Origin: Phycisphaeraceae bacterium
Lineage (GTDB): Bacteria > Planctomycetota > Phycisphaerae > Phycisphaerales > UBA1924
Length of the DNA: 64,000 nucleotides
Direction of reading: 5' to 3'
Assembly (NCBI GenBank): GCA_019636555.1
Contig: JAHBXH010000001.1
Location: forward strand, 1,646,928 to 1,710,927
A program made the position numbers and the translations under genes. The notes under the pieces are model-generated. The model made no database searches and was not told the origin of the DNA. It saw only the letters and a program-made list of their open reading frames with translations. Shown here piece by piece: positions 1-8,801 of this stretch; the first letter of the stretch is position 1; each line of letters starts with the position of its first letter.

Positions 1-1065
1 GTCGGGATTCCCCCAACCTATCGCATCGGCGGAATACTGCGCGCGGTAGATTCGCCCCCGATCAGCGAAGACGAGGCCGATCATCTGCTCGATCCGATCT
101 TGAGCCAGGTCCAGAAAGAAAAATACGAGACGAGCGGCAACCTGGATTTCTCGGCGAGCCTGCCCGACGGCGATCGGTTCCGCATCAACATCTTCCGCGC
201 GGGTGCGCACACGCACGCGGCGATCCGGCGCGTGAAGGCCGAAATCCCCAGCTACGAGCAGCTCAACCTCCCGCCGATCTATTCCAAACTGGTGGGGGAA
301 ACGACCGACGGCCTGATCCTGGTCGTCGGCGTCACCGGCTCGGGCAAGTCGAGCACGCTCGCGGCGATGGTCGAGCAGATCAACCAGACCCGCGCCGAAA
401 ACATCATCACGATTGAGGACCCGGTCGAATACCGGCTGATCCCGAAGAAGTCGATCATCAGCCAGCGCGAAATCGGGATCGATGTTTCCGACTACCCAAC
501 CGCCCTGCGCTACGTCGTCCGCGAAGACCCGGACGTCGTGATGATCGGCGAACTCCGCGACCACGCCACCGTTCTTGCCGCCATTCAGGCCGCCGAGACC
601 GGCCACCTGGTCTTCGGATCGATGCATACCGCCGACACTATGCAGGCGTTCAGCCGCATGCTCGAATTCTTCCCGACCAGCGAGCGTGCCTTTATCCGCA
701 GCGCGATCGGCAACACCCTCCGCGCCATCTGCGCCCAGAAGCTCCTGCCGGCCCTCGAAGGATTCGGGAACAGCGTCGTTCCCGCGACCGAAGTCCTCCT
801 CGGCACGCCCATCGTCAAGGATAAAATCCGCGAGGGCGAAGACAACGATCTCCCCGCTGTCATCAGCGGCAGCACGGGCGCCGAGCCCGGCGAGGGCATG
901 CATTCCTTCACGCACTCGCTCGCCGCCCTCGTGAAGAAGGAAGCCATCAGCCGCGCCATCGGCATGGACTATTCCCCCAACCGCGAAGCCCTGGACTCGA
1001 TCCTCAAGGGCGTCGAGGTCAAATCCGCCACGCTTGTCAACCGGCTCAAGAAGCCCGGCGGCTAG
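1..1065 (+). CDS. pilT: Type IV pilus twitching ATPase PilT (5' truncated by window)
   Basis: Hexameric cytoplasmic ATPase that powers pilus retraction. The reading frame is open from base 1, so the N-terminus lies outside the window. The first residues (VGIPPTYRIGG) match the PilT N-terminal domain, so the usable frame does not begin at the TTG at 100. Visible motifs are Walker A GVTGSGKSS (about 328-354), the IEDPVE Asp box, Walker B VVMIGELRD, and the His box GHLVFGSMHTADT. The C-terminal 100 residues hold a longer, Gly/Glu-rich segment (EGEDNDLPAV...) than classical PilT, so a PilT/PilU-like paralogue is possible. No other pilus gene is visible downstream; cardiolipin synthase follows after 42 bp with its own promoter. 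Confidence 0.9.
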   Translation, partial: VGIPPTYRIGGILRAVDSPPISEDEADHLLDPILSQVQKEKYETSGNLDFSASLPDGDRFRINIFRAGAHTHAAIRRVKAEIPSYEQLNLPPIYSKLVGETTDGLILVVGVTGSGKSSTLAAMVEQINQTRAENIITIEDPVEYRLIPKKSIISQREIGIDVSDYPTALRYVVREDPDVVMIGELRDHATVLAAIQAAETGHLVFGSMHTADTMQAFSRMLEFFPTSERAFIRSAIGNTLRAICAQKLLPALEGFGNSVVPATEVLLGTPIVKDKIREGEDNDLPAVISGSTGAEPGEGMHSFTHSLAALVKKEAISRAIGMDYSPNREALDSILKGVEVKSATLVNRLKKPGG

Positions 1066-1094
1066 CGGCACCGATGACCGTGCAGCGGTGCGGC

Positions 1095-1100
1095 TATTCT
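1095..1100 (+). promoter_or_regulatory. -10 box abutting cls start
   Basis: TATTCT lies 7 nt upstream of the cls ATG (1108). Transcription would start at or next to the start codon, giving a leaderless mRNA. No Shine-Dalgarno sequence is present. The same arrangement recurs at about a dozen genes in this window. Confidence 0.5.
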
Positions 1101-1107
1101 GGGCCCG

Positions 1108-2562
1108 ATGCATTCCTCGGGCTGGTTCGGCATCTCCGTGTTCGTGCTGGAAGCGGTGGTGCGCGCGTTTCTGATCCTGCGCGTGATCATGCGCGGGCTC
1201 AAGCCTTCGGTGACGCTGAGCTGGATCATCATCCTCTTTTTCTTTCCGATCGTCGGGCCGCTCGCGTATCTCCTCATCGGTGAGAACAGACTTGGAAACC
1301 GGCGGGTGCTCCGGTTCGAGAATCGGACGCGCAATTTCAATGACGAGATCGAAGCGCGTTGGCGCAAGCGAAATCTGCAGTGGAACGCGGACGAAGAGTG
1401 CTACGCGGTTCTGGCGAAGCTCGGCACGGCGCTGGGCGGCATGCCGCCATTGAAAGGCAATTCGCTCGAGCTGATGGACGATGCGAACGAGGTTCTCGAC
1501 AAACTGAAGGCGGACATCGAGAATTCGAAGAAGCACTGCCACTTGCTCTATTACATCTGGATGCCGGAGGGGCGCGGGAAGGAGATCGGCGATGCGCTGA
1601 TTGCCGCGGCACAGCGGGGCGTGCAGTGCCGCGTGCTGGTTGACTGGGTGGGCGCGAAGAACTTCATCGGTTGCGCGGAATGCCGCAGGATGCGCGAGGC
1701 GGGCGTGCAGGTGGTGGGGGCGCTGCCGGCGGGGTTCATCCGGATGCTCTTTGCACGCGTCGATCTTCGGAACCACCGAAAGATTTCGGTGATCGACGGG
1801 ACGATCGCGTACTGCGGCAGCCAGAACCTGACGGACAAGACGTTCCGCAACAAGCGGCGGAAGAAGGTCGGCCCGTGGATCGATACGACCGTGCGCATCA
1901 CGGGCCCGGCGGTGCAGGCGCTGCAGACGGTTTTTCTGCGCGACTGGGCGGCGGAGACGGAAGAGAAACTCAAGGACCCGGAAGAGTTCTATCCGGCGGC
2001 GCAAAAGACGGGGACTTCGATCGTGCATGTGGTTCCCTCGGGGCCGGGGCCGCAGCCGGATGCGATCCGGCAGGCGCTGCTCGCGGCGGTCTTTTCGGCA
2101 CGCGAAGAGATCGTGATGGTGACGCCCTACTTCGTGCCGGATGAATCGATGAAGGCGGCGCTCGTGAACGCGTCGCTGCGGGGGGTTTCGGTGACGCTGA
2201 TCATGCCCGACGCACTCGACGCGCGGTTTGTCGAGGCGGCGAGCCGGGCGCAATTCCAGGATCTGCTGGACGCGGGCGTGAACATCGCGCTGCACCCGGA
2301 GGGATTGCTGCACGCCAAGACGGCGACGGTCGATCGCCATCTCGGGATGGTGGGGTCGGCGAATCTGGATATGCGCTCCTTCTGGCTGAACTTTGAGATC
2401 ACGCTGTTCGTGTACGACGCGGACTTCACGGAGGATCTGCGAAGGCAGCAGCGCCGGTATTTGAAGGAATCGAACCCGGTGACGGCGAAGCAGTGGAGAG
2501 AGAGGCCGTGGGTGGAGCGGTTTGCGGACAACATCGCGCAGTTGGCGGGGCCGATCTTGTGA
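1108..2562 (+). CDS. cls: Cardiolipin synthase (phospholipase D family)
   Basis: Membrane enzyme that joins phosphatidyl groups to make cardiolipin. The 484-residue protein has two N-terminal membrane segments (about residues 7-28 and 35-58) and two HxK phospholipase-D motifs: HRK followed by the ID..GSQN block (about 223-240) and HAK followed by GSANLD (about 402-420). Length and layout match bacterial ClsA. The ATG at 1108 is chosen because it precedes the first membrane segment and has a -10 box directly upstream. The gene appears monocistronic, and the spacer after it is full of repeats. Confidence 0.93.
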   Translation: MHSSGWFGISVFVLEAVVRAFLILRVIMRGLKPSVTLSWIIILFFFPIVGPLAYLLIGENRLGNRRVLRFENRTRNFNDEIEARWRKRNLQWNADEECYAVLAKLGTALGGMPPLKGNSLELMDDANEVLDKLKADIENSKKHCHLLYYIWMPEGRGKEIGDALIAAAQRGVQCRVLVDWVGAKNFIGCAECRRMREAGVQVVGALPAGFIRMLFARVDLRNHRKISVIDGTIAYCGSQNLTDKTFRNKRRKKVGPWIDTTVRITGPAVQALQTVFLRDWAAETEEKLKDPEEFYPAAQKTGTSIVHVVPSGPGPQPDAIRQALLAAVFSAREEIVMVTPYFVPDESMKAALVNASLRGVSVTLIMPDALDARFVEAASRAQFQDLLDAGVNIALHPEGLLHAKTATVDRHLGMVGSANLDMRSFWLNFEITLFVYDADFTEDLRRQQRRYLKESNPVTAKQWRERPWVERFADNIAQLAGPIL

Positions 2563-2902
2563 ATCGGAAGAAAGAGATTCACCACAGAGAACACAGAGAA
2601 CACAGAGAAGAAATTGGACGGGGAAGGCGAAGACAAGAAAGGCAAAGAAGTTCACCACGGAGGCGCAGAGGCACAGAGAAGGAACGGAGTGGGGGAGAGG
2701 CAGGTGAGTCAGTGACTTTCACCACAGAGGACACAAAGAGCACGAAGGGCACGGAGAGGAGATGAAGAGGGGAGCAGGGGAAGAGGTGAAGAGATGAAGA
2801 GGGGAGCAGGGGAAGAGGGGAAGAGGGGAAGAGGGGAAGAGGGGAGCAGGTGAGCAGGTGAAGAGGTGGGGAGGTGAGCAGGTGAACGCGTGAATAGCGC
2901 GA
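2563..2902. repeat. Repeat-rich spacer: CACAGAG elements and purine tandem repeats
   Basis: No gene is visible in this 340-bp gap between cls and a convergent radical SAM gene. The left half carries three related copies of a TTCACCACAGAG-type element (near 2577, 2651 and 2717), each made of short CACAGAG/CACGAAG units. Elements of this kind are dispersed in planctomycete and other genomes and give spurious HREHREH peptides. The right half (about 2752-2890) is a degenerate purine array built from AGGGGAAG, AGGGGAGC and AGGTGAGC units. Confidence 0.8.
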
Positions 2903-4048
2903 TCAGGCGAAGAGGGTGGCTTGACCGTCGAGGGTGGGGCGGCGGAAGGCTTCTTCGTTGAGAGCGCTGTGGCGGCCGGTGAGGCCGTGCTTTTTTGAGA
3001 AGAGGCGGAAGGTGTCGGCGATTTGTTTCGCGAGCGGGCCTTGGCCGCGCTGGCGGACGAAGTGGCGCGCGTCGTAGAGGTCGCCCCCGTGCATTTCGCG
3101 GATGAAGGCTTCGACCTTGGCGGCGCGATCGGGAAAGTGGCGCTGGAGCCATTCGAGGAAGAGGTCTTTGATCTGGTAGGGGAGGCGGAGCATGACCCAG
3201 CCGGCGCTGGATGCGCCAGAGGCTGCCGCGGCATCGAGGAGAGCGGGGATTTCGCGGTCGTTGATGCCGGGGATGATCGGGGCGGTCATGACGGTGACGG
3301 GGATTCCGGCGCTCGCGATTTCGCGGACGGCAAGAAGGCGGTCGCGCGGGCTCGAGGCGCGGGGCTCCATGACCGAGGCGAGATCGTTCTCGAGGCTGGT
3401 GATGCTGATCGCGACGTGGACGGCGCGGTGCTCGTGCAGGCGCTTGAGCAGGTCGAGATCGCGCAGGATGAGTCTGTTCTTGGTGATGATGCCGACGGCC
3501 TGGCGGCACTCGACCATCACTTCGAGGCAGCGGCGGGTGATCCCGAGTTCGCGCTCGATGGGCTGATAGCAATCGGTGACGCCGGACATCGTGATCGTTT
3601 CGCCCCGCCAGCTTTTTTTGGCGAGCTCGCGCCGGAGCAGCGCGGGCGCATCGTGCTTTGCGAGGATGACGGTCTCGAAATCGAGCCCGCTCGACATGCC
3701 GAGGTATTCGTGGCCGGGGCGGGCGTAGCAGTAGATGCAGCCGTGCTCGCAGCCCCGGTAGGGGTTGACGGTCCACTTCATCGAGAGGTCGGGGGAATCG
3801 ACGGGGTTGATGAAGGACTTGGTGCGGTCGGGGAGGATGCGCGTTTTGATCTGTGTGCCGCCGGGGGCTTCGGCGTGCACTTCATCGAGGTATTCGCCCA
3901 GGACGTGGAGGCGGACGGTTTCGAAGCGGTTGCCGGGGTTGATGCCGGAGCCGCGGCCACGGGCGGGGCCTGCGGGGAGAGCGTCCTTGAGGGTGTGGTC
4001 GTGCGAGGGCACGAGGGGTAGGATACCAAATGGAGACCGAACTGTCAA
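2903..4048 (-). CDS. PA0069-family radical SAM protein
   Basis: A 381-residue radical SAM enzyme of the PA0069/Rv2578c type, related to the SplB group; its substrate is unknown. The cluster-binding motif is CEHGCIYC (Cx3CxxC) inside NPYRGCEHGCIYCYARPGHE, about residues 98-117. The preceding KTRILPDRTKSFIN and following DFE..ILAKH blocks are typical of the family. The C-terminus (HARHFVRQRGQGPLA...) is also conserved there. The start at 4048 gives family-like length. No SD is obvious. The gene stands alone, convergent with cls across the repeat spacer. Confidence 0.88.
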   Translation of the reverse strand: MTVRSPFGILPLVPSHDHTLKDALPAGPARGRGSGINPGNRFETVRLHVLGEYLDEVHAEAPGGTQIKTRILPDRTKSFINPVDSPDLSMKWTVNPYRGCEHGCIYCYARPGHEYLGMSSGLDFETVILAKHDAPALLRRELAKKSWRGETITMSGVTDCYQPIERELGITRRCLEVMVECRQAVGIITKNRLILRDLDLLKRLHEHRAVHVAISITSLENDLASVMEPRASSPRDRLLAVREIASAGIPVTVMTAPIIPGINDREIPALLDAAAASGASSAGWVMLRLPYQIKDLFLEWLQRHFPDRAAKVEAFIREMHGGDLYDARHFVRQRGQGPLAKQIADTFRLFSKKHGLTGRHSALNEEAFRRPTLDGQATLFA

Positions 4049-4156
4049 GAAGGGTTTTGATCGATTGGGGGGGGGCTGGAGGTAAGTGACGGTGGGGGCG
4101 GTACTTCGAGATGGGATGATGCGCAGATGAACTTGTACTACTCGCTTGGGGGCAGG
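4049..4156. other. Short spacer at left edge of the low-GC gene
   Basis: This gap lies between the radical SAM start (4048) and the stop of the 1091-residue gene (4157-4159). No gene, tRNA or transposase terminal repeat is visible. Base composition drops from here rightwards. Confidence 0.4.
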
Positions 4157-4190
4157 TCAGGCGGACCCGAAGTCAGGGTCGCCTGACGCC
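4154..4190. terminator. Hairpin overlapping the end of the 1091-aa gene
   Basis: Imperfect inverted repeat: GTCAGGCGGACCC, 7-nt loop, GGGTCGCCTGAC (one bulged base). It includes the minus-strand stop codon of the large gene. It lacks a clear U-run on the minus strand, so it may be an RNA-stabilising hairpin or a weak terminator. Confidence 0.45.
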
Positions 4191-7100
4191 TTCTTGCCTT
4201 GGAGCGATCTTTGTTGCAGCAGCTTCGCGACCGGCGGATTTACCGCATGTTCTGGAATAACCACCTTATCGCCCGGATGGATCAACATCGAATCGATATC
4301 GTGCTCGCCAATCTGCCATGCCTCGCGTACAACAAGCTCGTGCTTTTCGATTCCATGATCGGTTTCGGGCACGGACAAACTGCCAGTCCTTCCATCTACA
4401 GGAACCAACAGATATGTTCCGTGCTTGTGATATGCCCCAAGAAATTCATTCAAGTTGAAATGCGACGATGGGTGCATCTGATGCGACCGGGAATTCACGA
4501 CCCAGTATCCGCGTCCTCCTTTGGGGCCAAGTTCACGTTTCGGCCCGATGCCCACGCGATAGCTGGCCGGGTCTTCCGTTGAAACGCCGCGAACAATTAC
4601 CACGCGAAGGTCGTCGTTTGCATCCACCCTCCCCCACCGTTGAATCCATTCCGCAAATATCTGCCGTCCGCTGGCGATATCGCGAAAGATCAGCCCCATC
4701 ATCGGCGGTGCGGCATTGGAGCTTTCCCAGATATAACCGATTCCGCTCCAGCCCGCTTTGTTCCAGAGATCTTCGTGGATGACAGAGTAAAGCGTGACGT
4801 CTTTGGGTCGAAATGCAGCCTTTGGATTGAAATCTTTCGTTTCGTTTGACGCAACTGGGGAGATATCCAAGCCATCGAACCAGCTTTTCGTTCGTGTCAG
4901 CGGAAACTCGGGAATTTCAGGCGACACCCAATCGGCCGACCTGCTCTTTCGTGCGCCTCCGAAGACATTGCCCATGTGGTTAAGGCTTGTCGCAAAATTC
5001 AAAGACCGGTCCATTACCTTTTCGTCGCGGAACATCTTTGTCAAAGTTTCTTCGAACTCTTGAATCAGAAACGCCCGAGGAATTAAGTTGCCGATCAGTT
5101 CGCCCAACTTGTCCTTGAACGCGATTTGAAACTCTGCCGTCGTAGATTGTGCATCCCACGTGCCACAAGCGACGTCGACGTATGGCATCGATTCTCTGGT
5201 GCTGAATTCCATTGCAAATGGGGAGGGGCCATCGGGTGAAAGACGCACTCGAATCAGAACTTTGGGCTCCCTGGCGACGACATTTTGGATGCTTGCCGTT
5301 GCTATCACCGCCTCCATCGTGGCCAGAATCGATTCCGTGATCTCGACGCAAGGCGTTTCATTGTCGCTTTGCACTTCTAACTCACATCCCAGCAAATGGG
5401 TTGTCATGCGAAGAAGTGCGGATTCGCCCAAGCATGGCGTTGAGGGAAGTTCCGAAGCGGCGGGCTGACGGAGCCATTGCGTAAAGAAGTCTTTAAGGTC
5501 GCCAACACCAGCGTCGCCACCAAATATTTTGTGTGCGTCGGCTTCATGGCCCAATGCAAAAAGAAGTGCCGCACTAGCCGGTTCAAGGCCAAGCTCTCCA
5601 AGCAAAATCGGAAATCTGGAAAGGCGAGGCAATTCGTCGATGGGGGTGCGTAGCAGCAGTATTCCAAGAATGGCCTGAAAGTCCATATGCCCATCGGGAA
5701 GCTTCGATTCTGGCAAACCTTTCCGAAGCAGCACGTCTCTTGAAATGCCGTCCAGTTCGTGCCAAGCCAAGAGTTGCGGCAATCTTCCAAGCTGCAGTTC
5801 AATCCATTTTAACCTGTTGTAGCAGCCAACATGAAACGGTACGAGGTCGCCAGGGCCTTTGATACCCGCTGAGGCAATCGAAGCCGCAGTCAACACCGAT
5901 CCGCGAGCCGCCCAAAGCAGTCCCAATTCCTCGTAGGCCCGGCCACACGCATACAGAGCGAACATCAAATCTTCACGCGTTTCATCTTTGTACAGGCGGC
6001 TAAGACCAAGGCCAAGCGAGCGAATGGCACCTCGGGGGTCGCCGTTCATCGCCTGTTGCAGTCCGCGTTTCATATGTAGTTTGGCCGCAGCGATTTCTCC
6101 CGACCGTTGTTCCACCAAAGCCGCTAATGCCGTGTGCAGTTCTCCGTATGCGGGTCTATCGCCAAAGGGGGTGCCAAGTTCCGTGACGATGTCCACCAGC
6201 ATTTGGACAGGAAACCCCAGCAATCCCGTTACCTTGGATGCGGCGGCCGTAAGTCTCACAAGCAGAGCGTCGACGTTGCTTGGCTCGGCAACCGGCAATT
6301 CCAAGCCGATTGCATGTGTTTCGGCCAAGAGAGCTGCACTTGGGCGTTCCGAATTCTGGGAAATCTTCTCCAGTTGTTTCAACAGTTCCCGTTGTCGTTC
6401 AAGAACGCGGGCCTTATCGAAATCCAGCTTGCCCGCTCGACTGGCCGAAAACAAACCCTTCCAAAGCGTCGCGGCGTTTTCAAGTTCCGTGACGTTGTCT
6501 GATTGCCCCACCAGACTTTCGTACCGCGAGTATTTCTCCAAGTAACTGTCAAAATCCTCATACCACCAGAATGCGGTGAATGCGTCGTCGTAGGCGGCTC
6601 TCAATTGCTGATGCCGACTTCCGTATTTCGTGGCCAGTCGATTTGCTCGAAGTAATAAACCTTCGACGTTTTCACGAGGCTTTTCCAGGCTTCTCGCCAG
6701 AAACGCCGCTTCCAAGCAGTCATCAACCAACACGCCCGAAAATTCGCTGGCTTGAATCGCTTTCTCTATCCGTGTCTGGATTTCGTCCAATGCGTCTTGA
6801 CGCTTAGTGTCGTTCGGCCCCATCTTCGTGAAGCGGCGGAACGACGATTCAATTGCCAGTTCCTTGATTGCTAACTCTTCGCGTTTGCTCGCGAACACGC
6901 GTTCCGTAATCCAAGTCCGATCCAGAATTCGGACGTCCAAACCGTGCTTACGGCTAAGGGCATCCTCGACTTCAGCACGAGATTTATCCCGAATGTACTG
7001 GTTCGTGATGAAGAACGCTTTCTGGTAGCCACGATCCGTTGCGACCAATTTCGCAACGTCACTCTCGACTTTTTGCTTCCATTGCTTTTTGATGCTGAAA

Positions 7101-7432
7101 GCGAAAGCCCACCTTTCGTTGCCGGCGACGGTTCCGTTTCCAACGTGCCAGATTTCGGTCAACGCTTCGGCGACCGGATAGGTTTCTGAATCGACTTTGC
7201 TATCGCCGCCGCCCGTGGGTCCAGTTTGCGGCAACAAGTTCGGGCAGATTTCAAGCGACGCCAAGCGTCTCGCAAACCGGGCGAAATCGTTTTCTTGGCT
7301 TCGGTTTGTCAGGGTGTCAAGATGGGTTTCAAGAATCGCACCATCTAAGCGGCTTTCGACAATTTCCGTCGAATCAGAAAATCTTTCAGGTCGTCTGTTT
7401 CTTAAGAACTCTCGTGGCGAGAACGATTCCAT
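4157..7432 (-). CDS. Large protein with PD-(D/E)XK-like N-terminus, low GC, candidate defence gene
   Basis: Unrecognised protein of 1091 residues. The ATG at 7432 is chosen over the longer frame because AAGGA lies 7 nt upstream. The N-terminus (FSPREFLRNRRPERFSDS) is followed by a region resembling Mrr/Cap4-type restriction-endonuclease folds: QTGPTGGGDSKVD (about 68-80), then a strand with AFSIKKQ (about 110-116) where E/QxK would be expected. Residues about 200-700 are leucine/alanine-rich helices that could be TPR-like. The C-terminal 350 residues look globular, with no known motif. No Walker A is seen, so it is not an evident STAND NTPase. GC is visibly lower than in neighbours and it sits alone, consistent with horizontal gain. 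Nuclease activity is an inference. Confidence 0.5.
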   Translation of the reverse strand: MESFSPREFLRNRRPERFSDSTEIVESRLDGAILETHLDTLTNRSQENDFARFARRLASLEICPNLLPQTGPTGGGDSKVDSETYPVAEALTEIWHVGNGTVAGNERWAFAFSIKKQWKQKVESDVAKLVATDRGYQKAFFITNQYIRDKSRAEVEDALSRKHGLDVRILDRTWITERVFASKREELAIKELAIESSFRRFTKMGPNDTKRQDALDEIQTRIEKAIQASEFSGVLVDDCLEAAFLARSLEKPRENVEGLLLRANRLATKYGSRHQQLRAAYDDAFTAFWWYEDFDSYLEKYSRYESLVGQSDNVTELENAATLWKGLFSASRAGKLDFDKARVLERQRELLKQLEKISQNSERPSAALLAETHAIGLELPVAEPSNVDALLVRLTAAASKVTGLLGFPVQMLVDIVTELGTPFGDRPAYGELHTALAALVEQRSGEIAAAKLHMKRGLQQAMNGDPRGAIRSLGLGLSRLYKDETREDLMFALYACGRAYEELGLLWAARGSVLTAASIASAGIKGPGDLVPFHVGCYNRLKWIELQLGRLPQLLAWHELDGISRDVLLRKGLPESKLPDGHMDFQAILGILLLRTPIDELPRLSRFPILLGELGLEPASAALLFALGHEADAHKIFGGDAGVGDLKDFFTQWLRQPAASELPSTPCLGESALLRMTTHLLGCELEVQSDNETPCVEITESILATMEAVIATASIQNVVAREPKVLIRVRLSPDGPSPFAMEFSTRESMPYVDVACGTWDAQSTTAEFQIAFKDKLGELIGNLIPRAFLIQEFEETLTKMFRDEKVMDRSLNFATSLNHMGNVFGGARKSRSADWVSPEIPEFPLTRTKSWFDGLDISPVASNETKDFNPKAAFRPKDVTLYSVIHEDLWNKAGWSGIGYIWESSNAAPPMMGLIFRDIASGRQIFAEWIQRWGRVDANDDLRVVIVRGVSTEDPASYRVGIGPKRELGPKGGRGYWVVNSRSHQMHPSSHFNLNEFLGAYHKHGTYLLVPVDGRTGSLSVPETDHGIEKHELVVREAWQIGEHDIDSMLIHPGDKVVIPEHAVNPPVAKLLQQRSLQGKKASGDPDFGSA

Positions 7433-7710
7433 GCCACATCCTTTCGAGCGTGCCGCTAGATAATAATAAACTGGGCCTTGATCATTCGTGAATCTAGCCC
7501 TGCCCACAACTCTCGGACACCGTTGAGGCTCGGTAATGGTTCGACAGGAGTCCGATCATGGTACGGCGCGTCGCCCCGACCTCGTTTCGATTGTGTTTTT
7601 CTTGGTTAAAGCGCTGCGATCCGAAGTCAACGACTTTGAAGCAATGTCCGTGACACACCTGGCCTTGGGGAGAGGCGCACCACTCGCCCAGGGCGGCAAG
7701 TGATGGGGCA
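7433..7710. other. Spacer upstream of the low-GC gene
   Basis: It holds the probable minus-strand promoter of the large gene; an A/T-rich patch with TAATAATAAA lies near 7462-7472. At 7678-7706 it holds one copy of a dispersed palindromic repeat. No coding frame is convincing. Confidence 0.5.
7678..7706. repeat. Dispersed palindromic repeat, copy 1
   Basis: CACCACTCGCCC followed by AGGGCGGCAAGTGATGG. It differs at only two positions from the copy at 8722-8750. The arms CACTCGCC and GGC(A)AGTG make it a REP-like palindrome. The two copies bracket the beta-lactamase gene. Confidence 0.65.
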
Positions 7711-8508
7711 TTATTCGGGCAGGATGCCGCGGTCTCGGAGAACGCTTTCGGCCACGCGTCTTGCGACGGAGCCCGAGACATCGGGCCCTCGAACGTTGGC
7801 CGCGAAGACGTAGGTCTTGTCGTCTTTGTGCACCCAGCCGACCCACCAGCCGAGGCTGTCGGATTGATATCGGTGAGAACCCGTCTTGCCGCGGTAGATG
7901 AGGCCGTCTTGTTCGCGCTGAATCAGGCATTCGGAGACGATTTCCATGGATCGGGCCGAGAGGGGCAGATCATTTCGGCAGAGGCGGGAGAGGAAGGCGA
8001 CTTGCTCGTCGGCGGAAATCTTGAGCGAAGACCCGAGCCAGAACTGGGTGAGTCCACCCGAAAGGTCTTTGTTGCCGTAGTTGATCGAATCGACGTAGCG
8101 CTGCTCACGCGCGAGCCCGAGCCTTCGGGCGACCTCTTGAAAATACCAGACGACGGAGTATTTGATCGCGGATTTGAGCGTGTGATCGCGGTTGAGCTCG
8201 GTGCGGTCGCGAGCGACACCGTCCCATTGGATGGTGGAGTCGGCGTCGGCGAGTATGCCGCTGTCGAGCGCGAAGAGCGCGTGGGGGATTTTGAACGTGG
8301 AACAGGGAGAGCAGCGCTCGGCGCATCGCTCGGGCCGGTATCGGAGAGTCTGTTTGTTCGAGAGTTCGGTCAGGACCATGCAGCCATCGAGGCCTTCGAA
8401 GTGCTTCGAGAGGTCGGCGGTCGAGTCTTGCCGCGCGGGCGTTATCGAGGAGCAGGCGTGAAGAAGGAGCGCGCTGAGGAGCAGCGCGAATGGAAGACTC
8501 TTTGGCAT
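7711..8508 (-). CDS. Class D (OXA-type) beta-lactamase, probable lipoprotein
   Basis: Serine beta-lactamase of class D, 265 residues. It carries the complete class D motif set: STFK (catalytic Ser and carboxylated Lys), SVV (SxV), YGN, the FWL tryptophan that shields the carbamate, SLKIS, and KTG before a WWVGWV strand. The ATG at 8508 is preferred to upstream starts because CGGAG lies about 6 nt upstream and because it yields a signal peptide ending in a LLHAC lipobox. The enzyme would then be anchored in the cytoplasmic or outer membrane, facing the periplasm. It is flanked by repeats but has no transposase. It could be an intrinsic enzyme or a BlaR-like sensor domain alone; hydrolytic activity is predicted from intact motifs. 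Confidence 0.9.
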   Translation of the reverse strand: MPKSLPFALLLSALLLHACSSITPARQDSTADLSKHFEGLDGCMVLTELSNKQTLRYRPERCAERCSPCSTFKIPHALFALDSGILADADSTIQWDGVARDRTELNRDHTLKSAIKYSVVWYFQEVARRLGLAREQRYVDSINYGNKDLSGGLTQFWLGSSLKISADEQVAFLSRLCRNDLPLSARSMEIVSECLIQREQDGLIYRGKTGSHRYQSDSLGWWVGWVHKDDKTYVFAANVRGPDVSGSVARRVAESVLRDRGILPE

Positions 8509-8565
8509 GTTGTGCTCCGAGGAGGCAACGGTGTGTTTGGCTCGTGGCTTCAGAAACCGCCTCCG

Positions 8566-8605
8566 GCGAAGCGCCACCTCCCCCTTTTTGCAAAGGGGGA
8601 GGACA
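8566..8605. repeat. REP-like element with A-free palindrome
   Basis: The short hairpin GGCGAAGCGCC is followed by CCTCCCCCTTTTT-GCAAAGGGGGAGG, an inverted repeat. The same architecture (hairpin, then CACCTC...GGGGGAGG) occurs at 12893-12956. Confidence 0.55.
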
Positions 8606-8721
8606 AATGCATCGCGTTCGAGATTGGCGGACGCGCGGCAAGTTGTGTGCGAGTTGTGCGATTGACTCCGCGGAGATCATCGTCGCGGGCGAGGATCGCG
8701 GAGCAGTTTTGTGGAGACCGG

Positions 8722-8750
8722 CACCACTCGCCCGGAGCGGCAAGTGATGG
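8722..8750. repeat. Dispersed palindromic repeat, copy 2
   Basis: Near-identical to 7678-7706 (CACCACTCGCCC then GGAGCGGCAAGTGATGG), in the same orientation on the other side of the beta-lactamase gene. Confidence 0.65.
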
Positions 8751-8801
8751 CAAGAACCTTCGGCACAAACCATCGGCACGATTGTGTCCATTGATCCGTT
8801 G

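Larger units (their letters stand above)
8509..8801. other. Spacer with palindromic repeats
   Basis: This 293-bp gap between two minus-strand genes holds two repeat elements (8566-8605 and 8722-8750). No ORF with coding character is seen. Confidence 0.5.

Noticed and set aside
2493..2765. HREHREHREE-type peptides as a gene
   Set aside because: They are translations of the dispersed CACAGAG repeat.
4157..7432. STAND/NACHT NTPase (Avs-type) identity for the large low-GC protein
   Set aside because: No Walker A or Walker B motif was found; only the N-terminal nuclease-like segment resembles those proteins.
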